Assembly (NCBI RefSeq): GCF_003049505.1
Contig: NZ_PYWN01000096.1
Coordinates: 1-32,931 of the forward strand
Source of the DNA: Metasolibacillus meyeri
GTDB lineage: Bacteria; Bacillota; Bacilli; Bacillales_A; Planococcaceae
Direction: 5' to 3'
DNA: 32,931 bases
Positions within the stretch are counted from its first letter, which is position 1, and the number at the start of each line of letters is the position of its first letter. Made by a program: the position numbers and the translations under genes. Shown here one piece after another: positions 32,026 through 32,931 of the stretch. The notes under the pieces are model-generated. The model ran no database searches and was not told where the DNA came from. It was given only the letters and a program-made list of their open reading frames with translations.

Positions 32026-32730
32026 ATGGATCAAGAGGAATTAAGAGTCAAAGATTATTTATTGCAAGGCATTTTTAATGGGACGTTTACATTAGACGAT
32101 AAAATGCCGAGCGAACTAGCGTTAGTTGAACAATTTAAAGTGCCGAGAATTAAAATCCGCAATGTTTATCAATTTATAGAAAAAATGGGCTATATTTATT
32201 CGAAGCAAGGGGTTGGACGTTTTTTAAAGCATCAAAGAAAAACGTTAGATGTGGTTATGACAGGCGATGTTAGCTTTAGCGAAAAGATGCGTCAACAAAC
32301 GGAAAATTATAAATCGATTGTGACGAAATTGGAACGTGTTTCAACAGACCATGAAATTTATTATAAGCCGCAAATTATACCGAAGCATACGATTTATTTA
32401 GTAGAGCGTCTGCGCTATATTGATAATGAGCCAGCTGCATTGCATCGTTCCTATGTAATCGCAGACCATTTTCCACAAATTAAGCAGGCGAATAATCGTC
32501 TCACATCGATGTACAGCTTTTATAAAAGTAATGGCATTAATGCGTTTCATAGCACATTTTCAAATTTATCGGTTTCCTTCCCAAATGAGCTAGAGCGTGC
32601 CTTACTCAGCTGTGAGGTGCTTGTTCCATTGGTAAAGGTAGAGTCGGATAACTGGGATAAGGAGCAAAATCAATTGCTGGAGTATACCGAAATTATTTAT
32701 CGTACAGATCGCTTTTCATTTCAATTATAA
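32026..32730 (+). CDS. GntR/HutC-family regulator with UTRA domain
   Basis: This is a 234-residue transcription factor. A winged helix lies at about residues 1-72 (PSELALVEQFKVPRIKIRNV, with the wing IYSKQGVGRFL). A UTRA effector domain at about 90-232 has the usual KPQIIPKHTIYLVERLRYIDNEPAALHRSYV core and a C-terminal YTEIIYRTDRFSFQ. Such regulators bind small sugars, phosphonates or amino-acid-like effectors. ATG at 32026 was chosen because GAGGTG is 6 bases upstream; the GTG at 32017 is part of that ribosome site. A strong terminator closes it as a single gene. Its target is unclear: the exporter upstream, or genes beyond the window. Confidence 0.88.
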   Translation: MDQEELRVKDYLLQGIFNGTFTLDDKMPSELALVEQFKVPRIKIRNVYQFIEKMGYIYSKQGVGRFLKHQRKTLDVVMTGDVSFSEKMRQQTENYKSIVTKLERVSTDHEIYYKPQIIPKHTIYLVERLRYIDNEPAALHRSYVIADHFPQIKQANNRLTSMYSFYKSNGINAFHSTFSNLSVSFPNELERALLSCEVLVPLVKVESDNWDKEQNQLLEYTEIIYRTDRFSFQL

Positions 32731-32734
32731 AAAG

Positions 32735-32771
32735 ATTGCTTAGAGTTTAAATCGACTCTAAGCAATTTTTT
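32735..32771 (+). terminator. Intrinsic terminator after the GntR gene
   Basis: A 12-base arm (32735-32746) is exactly complementary to 32755-32766 with an 8-base loop, followed by T residues. Confidence 0.9.
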
Positions 32772-32842
32772 ATTTTAATCAAGCAATGCTTTCTGAAAAT
32801 ATAGCGTCTTTTCGAGCAGGACGCCTGTTTTTGAATTTTATC

Positions 32843-32884
32843 GAGCGAATTTCCATGTTTAATGGGCGAATATAGCTATTGAAC
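32843..32884. repeat. Two 21-bp units with core RGCGAAT, inverted copy of the 11.6-kb repeat
   Basis: GAGCGAA (32843-32849) and GGGCGAA (32864-32870) are exactly 21 bases apart. This is the reverse complement of the core at 11625-11687, with the same spacing. No gene was seen between 32772 and the window end. Confidence 0.45.
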
Positions 32885-32931
32885 TACTCCCTGTCAAGTA
32901 GACAATTAAATCCGCCCATTTGATTCGGGTG

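Noticed and set aside
1-32931. CRISPR array, tRNA, rRNA, prophage or transposase genes
   Set aside because: No regularly spaced identical repeats, no cloverleaf-type genes and no integrase or transposase motifs were seen in any frame.

Overview
The window is AT-rich Firmicutes DNA with strong GGAGG-type ribosome sites, short intergenic gaps and many hairpin-plus-U-run terminators. The gene set points to the Lysinibacillus/Solibacillus branch of Planococcaceae: meso-diaminopimelate dehydrogenase (ddh), an exported protein with three S-layer homology domains, a small lipoprotein cytochrome c, a citrate-type two-component system beside a CitMHS carrier, and a Pnkp/Hen1 RNA-repair pair. The genus is an inference; there is no rRNA or other marker gene in the window.

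Layout. 1-2.8 kb: a GC-rich intergenic palindrome, a LysE-family exporter and a methyl-accepting chemotaxis protein (minus strand) with an unusually structured leader. 3.1-5.8 kb: a frameshifted small membrane ORF, an SLH-alpha/beta-hydrolase fusion, and a cytochrome c551-like lipoprotein. 5.8-9.8 kb: an unidentified gene remnant, then sensor kinase, response regulator and CitMHS transporter, which form one di/tricarboxylate sensing and uptake unit. 9.8-13.5 kb: ddh, a P-loop uridine-kinase-like protein, a self-processing P1 (DmpA-type) peptidase, and a CPBP protease gene interrupted by one amber codon. 13.5-18.5 kb: two XRE-TPR regulators, an AI-2E-type permease, and an MFS exporter sharing a divergent promoter region with the second regulator. 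That region holds three 17-bp inverted repeats exactly 54 bp apart. 18.5-22.4 kb: a YcdB/YcdC-like protein, Tag glycosylase, an NTF2-like protein, then a TetR regulator and a two-subunit SMR exporter, with matching palindromic operators before each. 22.5-28.1 kb: a frameshifted TPR gene, an MccF-like S66 peptidase, and convergently the hen1-pnkp operon. 28.2-32.9 kb: an MMPL exporter, a second MFS exporter, a GntR/UTRA regulator and an end region with 21-bp-phased repeats.

The main themes are export and detoxification (LysE, two MFS, SMR pair, MMPL), damage repair (Tag for DNA, Pnkp/Hen1 for RNA) and local one-component regulation. Hen1 and Pnkp act together: Hen1 methylates the broken RNA 3' end, and Pnkp heals and seals the break.

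The observations most worth checking are the 54-bp operator array, the structured chemoreceptor leader, the paired TetR operators, the RNA-repair operon, and three small genes each broken by a single base change. No CRISPR array, tRNA, rRNA, phage gene or transposase was seen.
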